Assembly (NCBI RefSeq): GCF_020615385.1
Contig: NZ_JAJAVB010000014.1
Span: 58,174 to 122,173, forward strand
Direction: 5' to 3'
From: Jiella soli
GTDB taxonomy: Bacteria > Pseudomonadota > Alphaproteobacteria > Rhizobiales > Rhizobiaceae
Length of the DNA: 64,000 nt
Below are positions 8,520-18,607 of the stretch, piece by piece. Position 1 is the stretch's first letter. Each line of letters begins with the position of its first letter. Position numbers and translations under genes: made by a program. The notes beneath the pieces are model-generated. The model was not told the DNA's origin and did no database searches. It worked only from the letters and a program-made list of their open reading frames with translations.

Positions 8520-10409
8520 TCAGCGAGCCGCGACCCGCGAAGCCGGCTGGTGGGCGACGAGCGCCGGCGACTGGGGCGGCAGCGGCACCGGGCAGCCGAG
8601 CGGCTCGGAATAGCCCTTCGGATGGATGTTCGAATTGATGTTCTTCACCATCGAGACCAGAGCCGCCGAGGAATAGTGCCGCGTCAGACGCGACGGGTCG
8701 GTCGCGCCCGCCGAGACCAGCACCGTATAGGCCTTGGTGAAGGTGATCAGCGTGATCTGGCGGTTGTCGTCCGAGGTTCCTGTCTTGGCCGCGACCTCCT
8801 GCACGAAGCGGCTGCCGAATGCGGTGCCGCCCGGCCCGGTTACCTTCGAGAGCATGGCCTGCAGCGTGTCGAAACCGGCGAGCAGCTTGGCGTCCGGGAG
8901 CAGCGGCTTCGGCGTCTGGCGGAAGACGATCGCCTGGGTCGCGCGGTCGCGGGCCTCCTCGATGATCAGCGGTCCGTTGGAGACCTTGCCGCAGCTGGCG
9001 ATCGTCACATAGGCGTCGAGGAGGTCCATCAGGTCGACCGGCTCGGCGCCGAGCGCCAGCGAGCGCTCCGGTGAGCCGGCAAAGCGGAATTCAGTGTCGA
9101 TCCGCTTGAGCAGGGCATTGGCACAGGCGGCGCCGTAGCGCTGCATCAGCCGCACGAAGGGCGGGTTGCGGCTGGCGATGATTGCCCGCTCGAAGCTGAT
9201 CCTGCCAAGATAGCGCCGATCGCCGTTCCTGACCGGCGGGATGCCGAGCGCCGTATCGAGAACCGGTGTCGTCGCGCTCCAGCCATGCGAGACGATGGCG
9301 CAGAGCGCCTCCAGCGGCTTGACCGTGGAGCCGGGATAGATGCGGTCGCCGGGCGATGCGACCATCGCCTTGATGCCGCCGGTGCGGTTGTCGACGATCA
9401 CCGCCGAGAGCCGGTCGTAGCCGGCGCGCTTGAGCCGCGGGTAATAGATGGCGATGGCCCGGTCGAGATAGAGCTGGATCTCCGAGGAATAGGTCGTCAG
9501 GACGTCGAGCGTCCTGTCGCTGTCGCCGAATTCGCGGCTCAGCCGGGCGATGGCGAGATCGCGCGCCGGCGCAAACTGGTCGCTGAGCCGCGCCGAGCCG
9601 TCGAAGGCGTGCTTTGCGAAGCGGTGCGGCAGGTTCGGATCGTCCACCGCCTTGGCCGTCAGCGTCACTGGCGCGATGCCCATCTCCGACAGGAGGCGGC
9701 GCGCCTGCGCCATGTTGCGCGGCTTGGTCGGATTGCCGGCGGTCGGGTTCTTGATGGTGACGGCAAGGCTCGCCGCCATGTCCGGCGTGAAGGCGATAGT
9801 CTGCGCGCGCTCGCGCTTGAAGGAATAGCCGAAATAATAGCGCGCGGCCGCTTCGACGCCTTTCGTGCCATGCCCCATGAAGGGCGTGTTGAAATAGAAT
9901 TCCAGGAGCTGCTTCTTGTCGAAATGCCACTCCAGCCAGAGCGCGATGGCAAGCTCGTCAAACTTCCTGAAGATGTCGTGGCGATCGCCGACATAGAGCT
10001 GCTTGGCGAGCTGCTGGGTGATGGTGGAGCCGCCGCGCGGATCCTCGCCGAACTGGCTCGCCACCGCCTTGCCGAGGGCGATCGGGTTGAAGCCGAGATG
10101 GTAGAAGAACCAGGAATCCTCGCTGGCGAGGATGGCGTCGCGCATCACCTCCGGCACGTCGTCATAGTCGACATACATCATCTCCTCGGTCGGCGCGTTC
10201 CAGGGCGCGGCCTCATGCTCCGGCAGATGGACGACGAGCTTGTTGGAGTGGACGCGCTGGATCGTCAGCGCGACCGAGGCACCGTACTGGCGGGCGACGA
10301 GATCGACCCAGCTGTGGATGAGTGCGAGTCCGCAGGCGAACAGGAGAAGGAGGAAGACGATCGCGAGGGCGAAGCCGGATCTTCGTCTGCGGCGCGGCGC
10401 CTCGCTCAT
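8520..10409 (-). CDS. Class A penicillin-binding protein (glycosyltransferase 51 plus transpeptidase)
   Basis: The 629-residue protein has one N-terminal membrane helix after a basic start. The GT51 domain carries ASEDSWFFYHLG (~95, catalytic Glu) and GGSTITQQLAKQLY (~127), so it should polymerise lipid II. The transpeptidase domain has the SxxK serine in PGSTVKP (~360) and KTG in AKTGTSDD (~540); the SxN motif is less clear. It is shorter than typical PBP1a/1b and closer in size to PBP1c-like proteins, but no C-terminal BiPBP domain is seen. It stands alone, with sulP ending 248 bp upstream on the same strand. The ATG at 10409 follows GGGGATGG. Confidence 0.88.
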   Translation of the reverse strand: MSEAPRRRRRSGFALAIVFLLLLFACGLALIHSWVDLVARQYGASVALTIQRVHSNKLVVHLPEHEAAPWNAPTEEMMYVDYDDVPEVMRDAILASEDSWFFYHLGFNPIALGKAVASQFGEDPRGGSTITQQLAKQLYVGDRHDIFRKFDELAIALWLEWHFDKKQLLEFYFNTPFMGHGTKGVEAAARYYFGYSFKRERAQTIAFTPDMAASLAVTIKNPTAGNPTKPRNMAQARRLLSEMGIAPVTLTAKAVDDPNLPHRFAKHAFDGSARLSDQFAPARDLAIARLSREFGDSDRTLDVLTTYSSEIQLYLDRAIAIYYPRLKRAGYDRLSAVIVDNRTGGIKAMVASPGDRIYPGSTVKPLEALCAIVSHGWSATTPVLDTALGIPPVRNGDRRYLGRISFERAIIASRNPPFVRLMQRYGAACANALLKRIDTEFRFAGSPERSLALGAEPVDLMDLLDAYVTIASCGKVSNGPLIIEEARDRATQAIVFRQTPKPLLPDAKLLAGFDTLQAMLSKVTGPGGTAFGSRFVQEVAAKTGTSDDNRQITLITFTKAYTVLVSAGATDPSRLTRHYSSAALVSMVKNINSNIHPKGYSEPLGCPVPLPPQSPALVAHQPASRVAAR

Positions 10410-10657
10410 CGACCATCCCCATCGTCAACCGAAAATTAACCATGTCGATATGGGCGTACCGGAATCGCCGCGCAACGTTCTCGAACGATGCGACCGCTCT
10501 CTCGGACTTGCGCCGCTCCCGTCATCCGCGCGCATGCCGACATTCGAGGGAATGGAAAGCGCAGAGGCGGATCTGCGTCGGGGCGCTGCGGAGGATCACG
10601 GCGGGAGAGGCCCTTCCGCAAGGGCGGGCGACCAGCCCGTCCCCCGACCGCGCAAGG

Positions 10658-12388
10658 TCAGGCGGCCGGCAGAGCTTCGCGAAGGTCAGGCCGCTCGCCG
10701 AGGCGCGAGCGCGCCTTGCGGACCGCCTCGTCGACGCTTGCACAAAACCGTGATTCGCCGCCGGCATGGTCCTGCAGAGCGAGGATTCGCCGGGTCGCCT
10801 CGCCCGCCCCCGCGAAGAGGACGCTGGCGCCGCGGCGCTCCGCCTTCTTGACGAAGCCGGCGATCGTCGCCCCGGCGGAACTGTCGATGAAGGGGACGTC
10901 GGAGAAGTCGAGAATGGTGACCTTCGGCCGCTCCGCGATGCGGTCGAGCACGGTGCCGACGCTGGCGGCTGCGCCGAAGAAGAAGGCGCCGGAGATGCGG
11001 CACACGAAGATGTCGTGATCCTCGACCAGCCTCTCCGGATAGGGCTCAGCGCCACGATCGCTGTCGGCGCGGTCGGCTTCGGCGATCGCCGCGGCGCGGC
11101 TTTCCACGGTGACGGCATTGGCCATGCGGTGCAGGAAGAGCAGCGCGCCGAGCGCGAAGCCGACGAGGATGCCCTCCGTCAGGTCTCGGAAGACGACCAG
11201 GAGGAAGGTCGCCGAGACCACCAGCGCGTCGCCGCGCGAGGCGCGCAGGAGTCCTGCGAATTCGGCCTTTTCCGCCATGTTCCAGGCGACGAAGAGGAGG
11301 ACGGCCGCGAGCGCGGCGAGCGGGATGTAGCTGGCGAGCGGGGCGGCGACGAGGACGAAGAGGAGCAGGAAACCCGAATGCAGCATGCCGGATATCGGGC
11401 TCCTGGCGCCCGAGCGCACATTCGTCGCCGTGCGGGCAATCGTCCCGGTCACGCAGATGCCGCCGAACAGCGAGGCGGCGACATTGGCCACGCCCTGCGC
11501 CACGAGCTCGCAGTTCGAGCGATGCCGGCGCCCGCTCATGGAATCGGCGACGACCGCCGACAGCAGGCTCTCGATCGAGCCGAGCAGCGCGAAGGAGACG
11601 GCGGCGGGAAGCGCAGCAAAGATCCTTGCCGGCGACAGGTCCGGCAGATGCGGCGCCGGCAAGGAGGACGGGATGCCGCCGAACCGGCTGCCGATCGTGG
11701 CGATGTCGAGCCCGCCCGCGACCGCCGCCAGTGAACCGGCGGCGACGGCGATCAGCAGCACCGGCCAGTGCGGGCGGTACCGGCGCACGGCGAGGATCAC
11801 CGCCAGGGTCAAAAGAGCGACCGCGACCGTCGGCGCGTCGAGCGTTTCGGCGGCGGCGGCGAGTGCGGCGAGCTTGTCGATCAGCGGCCCGGGCTCGGCG
11901 CCGGGAAGGGTGAGGCCGAAGAACTCCCGAAGCTGGGTCGAGGCGATGATCACGGCGATGCCGGCCGTGAAGCCGACCGTGACCGGATAGGGAATGTATT
12001 TGACGAAGGTGCCGAGCCTGAGGATCCCGATCGCCGCCAGGATGAGGCCGGACAGGAAGGTCGCGAGGATCAGGCCCTCGACCCCTTGCGCGGCGGCCGT
12101 CGCGGAAACGAGCAGGATGAAGGCGCCGGCCGGCCCACCGATCTGGAACCGGCTGCCGCCGAGAAGCGAGACGAAGAAGCCGCCGACGATCGCGGTGACG
12201 AGGCCCCGATCCGGCGAGACGCCCGACGCGATCGCGATCGCCATGGACAGCGGCAGGGCCACGATCGCCACGGTCAGGCCGGAGACGAGATCCGCCCTGA
12301 AGGCGGCGCGGTCGTAGCCCTCGCGCAGCACGGTGACGAGCTTTGGGGTGAACATGTCGCCGAAGCTGACGGTCCGCAGCGATCCCAT
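10658..12388 (-). CDS. SulP-family inorganic anion transporter with STAS domain
   Basis: About 576 residues, with the SulP signature region (LVSGLTVAIVALPLSMAIAIASG, then GPAGAFILLVSATAA), roughly a dozen hydrophobic segments to ~400 and a C-terminal STAS domain (~440-550; KVTILDFSDVPFIDSSAGATI with the conserved Asp-Ser). Substrates in the family include sulfate, bicarbonate and dicarboxylates; none can be chosen from sequence. I used ATG 12388, with GGAAAGGA 12 bases upstream; ATG 12400 sits directly against that site and GTG 12409 also precedes it. A small XRE regulator lies 71 bp upstream on the same strand and may control it. Confidence 0.88.
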   Translation of the reverse strand: MGSLRTVSFGDMFTPKLVTVLREGYDRAAFRADLVSGLTVAIVALPLSMAIAIASGVSPDRGLVTAIVGGFFVSLLGGSRFQIGGPAGAFILLVSATAAAQGVEGLILATFLSGLILAAIGILRLGTFVKYIPYPVTVGFTAGIAVIIASTQLREFFGLTLPGAEPGPLIDKLAALAAAAETLDAPTVAVALLTLAVILAVRRYRPHWPVLLIAVAAGSLAAVAGGLDIATIGSRFGGIPSSLPAPHLPDLSPARIFAALPAAVSFALLGSIESLLSAVVADSMSGRRHRSNCELVAQGVANVAASLFGGICVTGTIARTATNVRSGARSPISGMLHSGFLLLFVLVAAPLASYIPLAALAAVLLFVAWNMAEKAEFAGLLRASRGDALVVSATFLLVVFRDLTEGILVGFALGALLFLHRMANAVTVESRAAAIAEADRADSDRGAEPYPERLVEDHDIFVCRISGAFFFGAAASVGTVLDRIAERPKVTILDFSDVPFIDSSAGATIAGFVKKAERRGASVLFAGAGEATRRILALQDHAGGESRFCASVDEAVRKARSRLGERPDLREALPAA

Positions 12389-12459
12389 CTCAGACCGCAT
12401 CCTTTCCACGCCGGCGCGACTGTCCGGCCCGTGCCTGGAAGGCGGCCGTCGCCCGCCGC

Positions 12460-12738
12460 CTACTTTCCCCCGACGGGACCCGCAGGCCCGACCGGCTCCC
12501 GCAATCTGACGCCGCGCCCCGTCGCGTGGCTCGGCGCATTGTCGGCGATCAACTCTATCCCGGCCGCGTTCAGCGCCGACACCACCTTTTCCAGCGTGTC
12601 GACGACGCCGCGGACCGTTCCTTCGCTGGCCTCCATCCGCTGGATGGTGGGAAGCGAAACGCCGGCCAGCGCCGCCAGGGCGCGTTGGTCGATCCCGAGC
12701 AGCGCCCGTGCGGCGCGCATCTGCGCGGCAGTGATCAC
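12460..12738 (-). CDS. XRE-family helix-turn-helix transcriptional regulator
   Basis: A 92-residue protein with a single HTH at residues ~5-55 (QMRAARALLGIDQRALAALAGVS then TIQRMEAS), followed by a helical segment VDTLEKVVSALNAAGIELI common in small chromosomal regulators, and a Pro/Gly tail. No toxin gene adjoins it, so it is not an obvious antitoxin. It precedes sulP on the same strand and may regulate that gene or itself; a palindrome lies about 50 bp upstream of its start. Confidence 0.82.
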   Translation of the reverse strand: MITAAQMRAARALLGIDQRALAALAGVSLPTIQRMEASEGTVRGVVDTLEKVVSALNAAGIELIADNAPSHATGRGVRLREPVGPAGPVGGK

Positions 12739-12786
12739 ACGGGCTCCTGTCTCATCGGTGGATAGGGATGTATCATATGGCCCTTA

Positions 12787-12803
12787 TGATGTCTAGAACA
12801 TCA
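12787..12803. promoter_or_regulatory. Palindrome upstream of the XRE gene, possible operator
   Basis: TGATGT and ACATCA flank a five-base centre (CTAGA) to give a perfect 6+6 inverted repeat about 50 bp upstream of the XRE start codon, in an AT-rich pocket that also contains TATGAT on the minus strand. Position and symmetry suit an autoregulatory site; no binding evidence. Confidence 0.4.
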
Positions 12804-12863
12804 ACAATGAGGTTATATCCGCAATAACCGACGGAGCGACTGCGGGATGCAAGGCGGCCCGCC

Positions 12864-13181
12864 TCAGGCCCAGCGCACCGCCTCGCCCGGCGCCGCCGCC
12901 TCGATCGCCAGTGCATGCACGCCGGCGGAGAGCTCGTCCTTGAGCGCCGCGTTGATCGCACGGTGACGGGCGACGCGGGACTGGCCGGCGAAGGTGCCGC
13001 TGATCAGCCGCACGCGGAAATGCGTTTCGCCCGATCCGTCGAAGGCGGCATGATGATCGCTGCCCCCGGGATCGCCGGCGTGGTGGTGGCCGGCATGCAT
13101 GTGACTCTCGTCGATCACGACCAGCCGTTCGGGCTGGAAAGCCTCGGTGAGCTTCTTCTCGATCGTCGCCTTGGTGCTCAT
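12864..13181 (-). CDS. bolA: BolA-family protein
   Basis: A 105-residue BolA-like protein. It has the KLTEAFQPERLVVIDES start, a His-rich loop (MHAGHHHAGDPGGSDHH), the core GETHFRVRLISGTFAGQSRVARHRAINAAL and an ending LAIEAAAPGE. Family members bind monothiol glutaredoxins and 2Fe-2S clusters and act in iron handling or stress responses. The His-rich loop could add metal ligands. GGAGG precedes the ATG. It diverges from the J-domain gene, a pairing I know from many Rhizobiales genomes. Confidence 0.92.
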   Translation of the reverse strand: MSTKATIEKKLTEAFQPERLVVIDESHMHAGHHHAGDPGGSDHHAAFDGSGETHFRVRLISGTFAGQSRVARHRAINAALKDELSAGVHALAIEAAAPGEAVRWA

Positions 13182-13320
13182 GATATCGCCTCCGTGATGC
13201 GGTTCGCGGCCCGGTGCGTGCCGAAGCTTGCGCGAGGCCGCCGAACCCCCTTGAATTTCGGGCTTTTTCCGGTCTGTCAATTCTTGTTCGTCACGCGTGT
13301 GGGCACCATAATCCGCAGCG

Positions 13321-13926
13321 ATGAAGCTCGACTCCAAATATTTCGACGCGATCCGCGTCAAAGGCAAACGCAAGGCGGAGCCTGCGCGCGCCCCCGAATG
13401 CGCCTGGGAAGGATGCAACGAGGCCGGCGTGTACAAGGCGCCGATGGGCCGCGACCACGAGGGCCAGTACCTCAATTTCTGCGTCGACCACGTTCGCCAG
13501 TACAACAAGTCGTACAACTACTTCTCCGGGCTGAACGACGAGGCGATCCAGCGCTATCTGAAGGATTCGCTCACCGGCAACCGGCCGACCTGGACGATGG
13601 GCCACAGCGGCGCCAAACCGTCGAGCGCCCGCGCGCGCACGGCCCGCAATTTCAAGGGCGGCGCGCGCGATCCGTTCAACCTCTTCGGCGAGGACGGGGC
13701 GCCGCGACCGGCTCCGCGGCGGCGCAAGGTGCGCCCGCTCGAGGAGAAAGCGTTCGAAACGATGGGTCTTGCCGCGGAATCGTCTGGCGAAGATATCCGG
13801 CGGCGCTATAAGGAACTCGTCAAGCAGCTGCATCCGGACGCCAATGGCGGCGAACGGTCGACGGAGGACCGGCTGCGGGACGTCATTCAGGCCTACAAGC
13901 TTTTGAAGCAGTCGGGTTTTTGCTAA
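13321..13926 (+). CDS. J-domain (DnaJ-like) protein
   Basis: The 201-residue protein has its J domain at the C-terminus (~135-200), with the essential HPD in KQLHPDANGG near residue 169, so it should stimulate an Hsp70 ATPase. The N-terminal half contains two Cys-containing segments (CAWEGCNEAG, FCVDHVRQYN) that could bind a metal, and the conserved YNYFSGLND. It lacks the G/F and zinc-finger regions of DnaJ itself. It diverges from bolA with 139 bp between starts and precedes cobS. Confidence 0.88.
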   Translation: MKLDSKYFDAIRVKGKRKAEPARAPECAWEGCNEAGVYKAPMGRDHEGQYLNFCVDHVRQYNKSYNYFSGLNDEAIQRYLKDSLTGNRPTWTMGHSGAKPSSARARTARNFKGGARDPFNLFGEDGAPRPAPRRRKVRPLEEKAFETMGLAAESSGEDIRRRYKELVKQLHPDANGGERSTEDRLRDVIQAYKLLKQSGFC

Positions 13927-14076
13927 GCCCATCGAGCGAGCGCCCCGCCACTCGATAAAATCCGGTCTTCAGGGCGCGGCCGACTTCATTCTCCCGAGGG
14001 CAGACAGGTTCGCGTCCCACGGGATGACAGCGACATGTGCCGGTCGGGCGCCGCGGCGCCGGCCCTTGGAGGTATG

Positions 14077-15063
14077 ATGAGTACTGCGGAACAGGAAGTG
14101 GCAGCCCTTCCGGACGCCACGATCTCCGTCCGCGAGACCTTCGGTTTCGACAGCGATCTGACCGTGCCGGCGTTCTCGGAGGCAAACGAGCACGTGCCGG
14201 AGATCGATCCGGACTATCTGTTCGATCGTCCGACGACGCTGGCGATCCTCGCGGGCTTTGCGAAGAACCGGCGGGTGATGGTCTCCGGCTATCACGGGAC
14301 GGGCAAGTCGACGCATATCGAGCAGGTTGCGGCGCGGCTCAACTGGCCCTGCGTGCGCGTCAACCTCGACAGCCATGTCAGCCGCATCGATCTCGTCGGC
14401 AAGGACGCGATCACCGTGCGCGACGGCATGCAGGTCACCGAGTTCCGCGACGGCATCCTACCCTGGGCCTATCAGCACAATGTCGCGCTGGTCTTCGACG
14501 AATACGATGCCGGTCGCCCGGACGTGATGTTCGTGATCCAGCGGGTGCTGGAATCCTCCGGCCGGCTGACGCTGCTCGACCAGAGCCGCGTCGTCAGGCC
14601 GCACCCGGCCTTCCGCCTGTTCGCGACCGCCAACACCGTCGGCCTCGGCGACACGACCGGCCTATATCACGGCACCCAGCAGATCAACCAGGCGCAGATG
14701 GACCGCTGGTCGATCGTCACGGTGCTGAACTACCTGCCGCACGACAACGAGGTGGGCATCGTCGCCGCCAAGGCGAAGAGCTTCGCGACGCCCGAGGGCC
14801 GCAAGACCATCTCGCAGATGGTGCGCGTCGCCGATCTCACCCGCTCGGCCTTCGTCAATGGCGATCTGTCGACCGTGATGAGCCCGCGCACGGTGATCAC
14901 CTGGGCGGAGAACGCCGAGATCTTCGGCGAGATAGGCTTCGCCTTCCGCCTGACCTTCCTCAACAAGTGCGACGAGCTGGAGCGGCCGCTGGTCGCCGAG
15001 TTCTACCAGCGCGCGTTTGGCGAGGAACTGCCGGATTCGAGCGCGAATCTGGTGCTGGACTGA
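14077..15063 (+). CDS. cobS: Aerobic cobaltochelatase subunit CobS
   Basis: The 328-residue AAA+ ATPase has Walker [10 protein letters not shown] at ~71-79 and Walker B LVFDEYD at ~138, plus the arginine-rich second half of MoxR-like ATPases. With CobT it forms the chaperone-like part of the ATP-dependent cobaltochelatase, which with CobN inserts Co2+ into hydrogenobyrinic acid a,c-diamide in aerobic B12 synthesis. GGAGG at 14068-14072 favours the ATG at 14077 over 14074. cobT lies 1.6 kb downstream, separated by hicAB and a minus-strand dehydrogenase. Confidence 0.96.
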   Translation: MSTAEQEVAALPDATISVRETFGFDSDLTVPAFSEANEHVPEIDPDYLFDRPTTLAILAGFAKNRRVMVSGYHGTGKSTHIEQVAARLNWPCVRVNLDSHVSRIDLVGKDAITVRDGMQVTEFRDGILPWAYQHNVALVFDEYDAGRPDVMFVIQRVLESSGRLTLLDQSRVVRPHPAFRLFATANTVGLGDTTGLYHGTQQINQAQMDRWSIVTVLNYLPHDNEVGIVAAKAKSFATPEGRKTISQMVRVADLTRSAFVNGDLSTVMSPRTVITWAENAEIFGEIGFAFRLTFLNKCDELERPLVAEFYQRAFGEELPDSSANLVLD

Positions 15064-15082
15064 GGGCCGTGTCGGTCGGCTG

Positions 15083-15318
15083 ATGGGCAAGACTCTCGAC
15101 AGGATGCGTGCCAACCCGAGGGCGGATTGGCAGATCGAAGATGTAGAGAGAGTATGCCGAGAGGCGGCTTGGTCTGCCTGAAACCGAGCCGGGGATCGCA
15201 CTACAAGATCGGTGACCCGGCCGGAGGTCGCCGCTATACGATTCCGGCCCGGAGGCCTATAAAGGCGACGTATATTCAGGAGTTCCTGAAGTTCTTGGAG
15301 GAGATCGGCAGGGCATGA
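15083..15318 (+). pseudogene. hicA: hicA-type toxin gene with a frameshift
   Basis: Two overlapping frames together read as one HicA of about 78 residues. From ATG 15083 the frame gives MGKTLDRMRANPRADW and IEDVERVCREA, then runs into a stop near 15180. From about 15167 the next frame gives GLVCLKPSRGSHYKI and the typical IPARRPIKATYIQEFLKFL to the TGA at 15318. Adding one G in the GCGGC at about 15165 would restore one protein. An internal ATG at 15154 could still make a 54-residue product. The stop overlaps the hicB start (GCATGA). HicA toxins are mRNA interferases with a double-stranded-RNA-binding fold, and the conserved Gly-Ser-His is present. Alternatives are a sequencing error or real recoding. 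Confidence 0.68.
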
Positions 15319-15584
15319 CCTCCGACCCGACGTTGAAAACTGCCGACGGTCGGCCATTTGACCCTGCGGCCTACGAAGTGCACCTGCGCCCGCTCACTGA
15401 AGACGAGGGCGGCGGCTGGCTCGCGACAATTCCGGACCTGCCAGGCTGCATGGGCGACGGCGAGACCGAAGCCGAGGCGATCATCGATGTCCGGCAAGCC
15501 GCGCTCGAATGGGCCGATGCCGCCGTGGCGGATGGTGAACACCTCCCCGCCCCTTCCTATCTCGCTCTCGACGCGGCAGAGTAA
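15315..15584 (+). CDS. hicB: HicB-family antitoxin
   Basis: The 89-residue protein contains the HicB core GGWLATIPDLPGCMGDGETEAEA near residues 35-57, the degenerate RNase H-like fold that neutralises HicA. There is no obvious C-terminal DNA-binding extension, so autoregulation would need another factor. Its ATG overlaps the hicA stop by four bases. The reading frame is intact although the upstream hicA is frameshifted. The module sits between cobS and cobT. Confidence 0.85.
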   Translation: MTSDPTLKTADGRPFDPAAYEVHLRPLTEDEGGGWLATIPDLPGCMGDGETEAEAIIDVRQAALEWADAAVADGEHLPAPSYLALDAAE

Positions 15585-15596
15585 GTCTCGGCGCCC

Positions 15597-16454
15597 TCAC
15601 CGATAGAGCTTCGCCAGCGCCGTCATGTTCTCCGCTCCCAGCCCCTCCGCCATCGCCCGCTCGAAGGTCTCATGCACGTGCTGCACCAGCGGCGCCTTGT
15701 CGGCGCCCGCCAGCGCCAGGGCATAGCGGAAGTCCTTGTCGATCAGCTCGACCGGGAATTTCGGGTCGAAGTCGCCCGACATCATCGAATTCGTCAGATA
15801 GCCGAAGTTGGGCGCCCACACCGCCGTCTTCGCGATCGCATCGACGGCCGCCTTCGTGTCCACCGGCGCGCGATCGAGCATCCCGATCACCTCGGCCCAG
15901 GCCGCGACGTTGACGCCGAGGATGGCGTTGGTCGCAAGCTTCACCGTCGCGCCGTCGCCCCATGCGCCGACCCGCGTAAACGTCTTGCCGAGCGGCTGCA
16001 GGACGGGCTCGGCCCGATCCAGCGCGTCCGCCTCGCCGGCGAGGAAGAAGACGAGGCCGGCATTCTCGGCCTGCGGCAGCGTGCCGGAGACCGGCGCCTC
16101 GACGAGGTCGACGCCCTTCTCCGCCATCTTCGGCCCGAGTTCGCGCACCCATTGTGGCTGCAGCGTCGAGATTTCCACCGCCGTCTTGCCGCGCGCCATG
16201 CCGGCGAGGGCACCGGTCTCCGCGTCCAGCCAGACCGCGCGCGAGGCCTCGTCGTCGGCGACCATGGCGAGGACGACGTCCGTCATCTCCCCGGCCTCGC
16301 GCGGCGAGGACGCGGCCTTGGCGCCGGCCTCGACGAAGGGTTTCGTCTTCTCCTCGCTGCGGTTCCAGACGACAAGATCGGCGCCGGAGTCGAGGAGGTT
16401 CTTCGCCAGGCGCGATCCCATCGCGCCGAGGCCGAGAAATGCGATTTTAGACAT
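15597..16454 (-). CDS. NAD(P)-dependent beta-hydroxyacid dehydrogenase (3-hydroxyisobutyrate dehydrogenase family)
   Basis: A 285-residue two-domain oxidoreductase. The N-terminal Rossmann fold starts [16 protein letters not shown]; the substrate-binding signature [11 protein letters not shown] is at ~125, and the catalytic Lys is in [15 protein letters not shown] at ~170. The C-terminal helical domain is complete. The family covers 3-hydroxyisobutyrate, tartronate semialdehyde, glyoxylate/succinic semialdehyde and imine reductases; the substrate is not clear. It is on the opposite strand to its neighbours, convergent with hicB. Confidence 0.88.
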   Translation of the reverse strand: MSKIAFLGLGAMGSRLAKNLLDSGADLVVWNRSEEKTKPFVEAGAKAASSPREAGEMTDVVLAMVADDEASRAVWLDAETGALAGMARGKTAVEISTLQPQWVRELGPKMAEKGVDLVEAPVSGTLPQAENAGLVFFLAGEADALDRAEPVLQPLGKTFTRVGAWGDGATVKLATNAILGVNVAAWAEVIGMLDRAPVDTKAAVDAIAKTAVWAPNFGYLTNSMMSGDFDPKFPVELIDKDFRYALALAGADKAPLVQHVHETFERAMAEGLGAENMTALAKLYR

Positions 16455-16693
16455 GGTGTTCTTCCGACAGTTTGGGTCCGCAAGGATCGAGAGCGGGTCA
16501 TCGTCGCCCGCGACCCTCGGCCGTTGATCGCCTAACTCAGGTCGGACGCCGCGGTTTCAAGGGCGGCCGCTCGCGCCTGCCGGCGCAGCCGCCGCCCATG
16601 CGGTTCCGCGCCGCGCGCCCGCCCCCGTCAATTTGCCGCCTCCGGCCCGTCCTCCCTTGCCGCAGGGCCCGCCCGAGGCCTATTTGTCGGGTC

Positions 16694-18607
16694 ATGAGCA
16701 AGATCGGCGACAACAAACGTCCCCCCCAGCCCAAGGCCACCGACCGCGAGCCCTTCCGGCGCGCGGTGGCGGGCGCCCTCAGAGCGATCGCGGGCGAGCC
16801 GGAGATGGAGGTCACCTTCTCCTCCGAACGCCCCGGCCTTGCCGGCAACCGCGCCCGCCTGCCCGAGCTGCCAAAGCGCGCGACGAAGACCGACGTCAGC
16901 GTCACGCGCGGCCTCGCCGACGCGATGGCGCTGAGGAAGGCGCGGCACGACAGCCGGCTTCATGCCCATCTGTCGCCGGAGGGGCGCGGCGCGCGGGCGG
17001 TCTACGACGCCGTCGAACAGGCGCGCTGCGAGGCGATTGGCGCCAATGCCATGCGCGGCGTCGGCGACAATCTCGCCTCCATGCTCGAGGACAAGTATTT
17101 CCGCTCCAACCTGTCCGACGTCACCGACAAGGCCGAGGCGCCGATCGAGGACGCGGTCGCGCTGATGGTCCGCGAGAAGCTCACCGGCCGCCCGGTGCCG
17201 CAAAGCGCGCGCGCCCTGGTCGACATCTGGCGCGACTTCGTCGAGGAGAAGGCCGGGACGAAGTTCGACAAGCTGTCGGAGACGCTGGAGGACCAGCAGG
17301 CCTTCGCGCGCGCCCTGCGCGACATGCTGGTCTCGCTCGAAATGGCCGAGGAGCTTTCGGACGAGAACCAGACCGAGGAAAACGACGAGGACGAGGAACA
17401 GGGCGACAATCAGAGCCGCGATTCGGAGGAAGGCGGCTCGGAGAAGGACGCCGGCAGCGAGGACGCCCAGGCCGAGGAATCGGAGACCGAGGGCGAGAAC
17501 GAGGAGACGGCGGAGGCCGAATCCTCCGAGGTCTCGGCCGACGACCCGGTCGACGACGACACGCAGGACACCGAGACGCCCGGCGAATCGCGCCGTCCCA
17601 ACCAGCCGCTCAACAACCAGATGGGCGATCTCGACTACAAGGTCTTTGCGACCTCTTTCGACGAGGTGGTCGGCGCCGAGGACCTGTGCGACGAGGCCGA
17701 GCTCGACCGTCTCAGGGCCTTTCTCGACAAGCAGCTCGCCTCCCTCTCAGGCGTCGTCGGTCGGCTCGCCAACCGGCTGCAGCGCCGCCTGATGGCGCAG
17801 CAGAACCGCTCCTGGGACTTCGATCTCGAGGAGGGCTATCTCGACACGGCCCGGCTCACCCGTCTGGTCATCGATCCGATGCAGCCGCTCTCCTACAAGA
17901 TGGAGCGGGACACCGAATTCCGCGACACAATCGTCACCCTCCTGATCGACAATTCCGGGTCGATGCGCGGCCGGCCGATCACCGTCGCGGCGACCTGCGC
18001 CGACATCCTGGCGCGGACGCTGGAGCGCTGCGGCGTGAAGGTCGAGGTGCTCGGCTTCACCACCCGGGCCTGGAAGGGCGGCCAGTCGCGCGAGGCGTGG
18101 CTGAAGGCCGGCAAGCCGGCCAAGCCCGGCCGGCTGAACGACCTCCGGCACATCATCTACAAGAGCGCCGACGCCCCCTGGCGGCGGGCCCGGCGCAATC
18201 TCGGCCTGATGATGCGCGAGGGGCTCCTGAAGGAGAACATCGACGGCGAGGCGCTGATCTGGGCGCACAACCGCCTGCTCGCCCGGCCGGAGCAGCGGCG
18301 CATCCTGATGATGATCTCGGACGGCGCGCCGGTCGACGATTCCACCCTGTCGGTCAATCCCGGCAACTATCTCGAGCGCCACCTCAGGGCGGTGATCGAG
18401 GAGATCGAGACCCGCTCGCCGGTCGAACTCCTGGCGATCGGCATCGGCCACGACGTCACCCGCTACTATCGCCGCGCCGTGACGATCGTCGATGCCGAGG
18501 AACTTGCCGGCGCGATGACCGAGCAGCTCGCCGACCTCTTCGAGGAAGAGGGCTCCGGGCGTAGCGGCTCCGGGCGGCGCCGGGTTGCGATGGGCGGGCG
18601 CCGTTGA
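16694..18607 (+). CDS. cobT: Aerobic cobaltochelatase subunit CobT
   Basis: The 637-residue protein has the CobT layout: an N-terminal domain, a strongly acidic Glu/Asp-rich stretch (~217-295), and a C-terminal von Willebrand A domain from ~414 with the MIDAS motif DNSGSMRGR and the later SDGAPVDD. It partners CobS in the ATPase complex that helps CobN insert cobalt. The ATG 16694 lacks a clear ribosome binding site. The stop codon TGA overlaps the TTG start of the next gene, so the two are coupled. Confidence 0.95.
   Translation: MSKIGDNKRPPQPKATDREPFRRAVAGALRAIAGEPEMEVTFSSERPGLAGNRARLPELPKRATKTDVSVTRGLADAMALRKARHDSRLHAHLSPEGRGARAVYDAVEQARCEAIGANAMRGVGDNLASMLEDKYFRSNLSDVTDKAEAPIEDAVALMVREKLTGRPVPQSARALVDIWRDFVEEKAGTKFDKLSETLEDQQAFARALRDMLVSLEMAEELSDENQTEENDEDEEQGDNQSRDSEEGGSEKDAGSEDAQAEESETEGENEETAEAESSEVSADDPVDDDTQDTETPGESRRPNQPLNNQMGDLDYKVFATSFDEVVGAEDLCDEAELDRLRAFLDKQLASLSGVVGRLANRLQRRLMAQQNRSWDFDLEEGYLDTARLTRLVIDPMQPLSYKMERDTEFRDTIVTLLIDNSGSMRGRPITVAATCADILARTLERCGVKVEVLGFTTRAWKGGQSREAWLKAGKPAKPGRLNDLRHIIYKSADAPWRRARRNLGLMMREGLLKENIDGEALIWAHNRLLARPEQRRILMMISDGAPVDDSTLSVNPGNYLERHLRAVIEEIETRSPVELLAIGIGHDVTRYYRRAVTIVDAEELAGAMTEQLADLFEEEGSGRSGSGRRRVAMGGRR

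Noticed and set aside
10410-10657. Hairpins in the gap after sulP (for example 10610-10625) as a terminator
   Set aside because: Stems are good but there is no T-run in either direction; in high-GC DNA such stems are common.
12460-12738. XRE protein as an antitoxin
   Set aside because: No toxin-like small gene on either side; the neighbour is a transporter.
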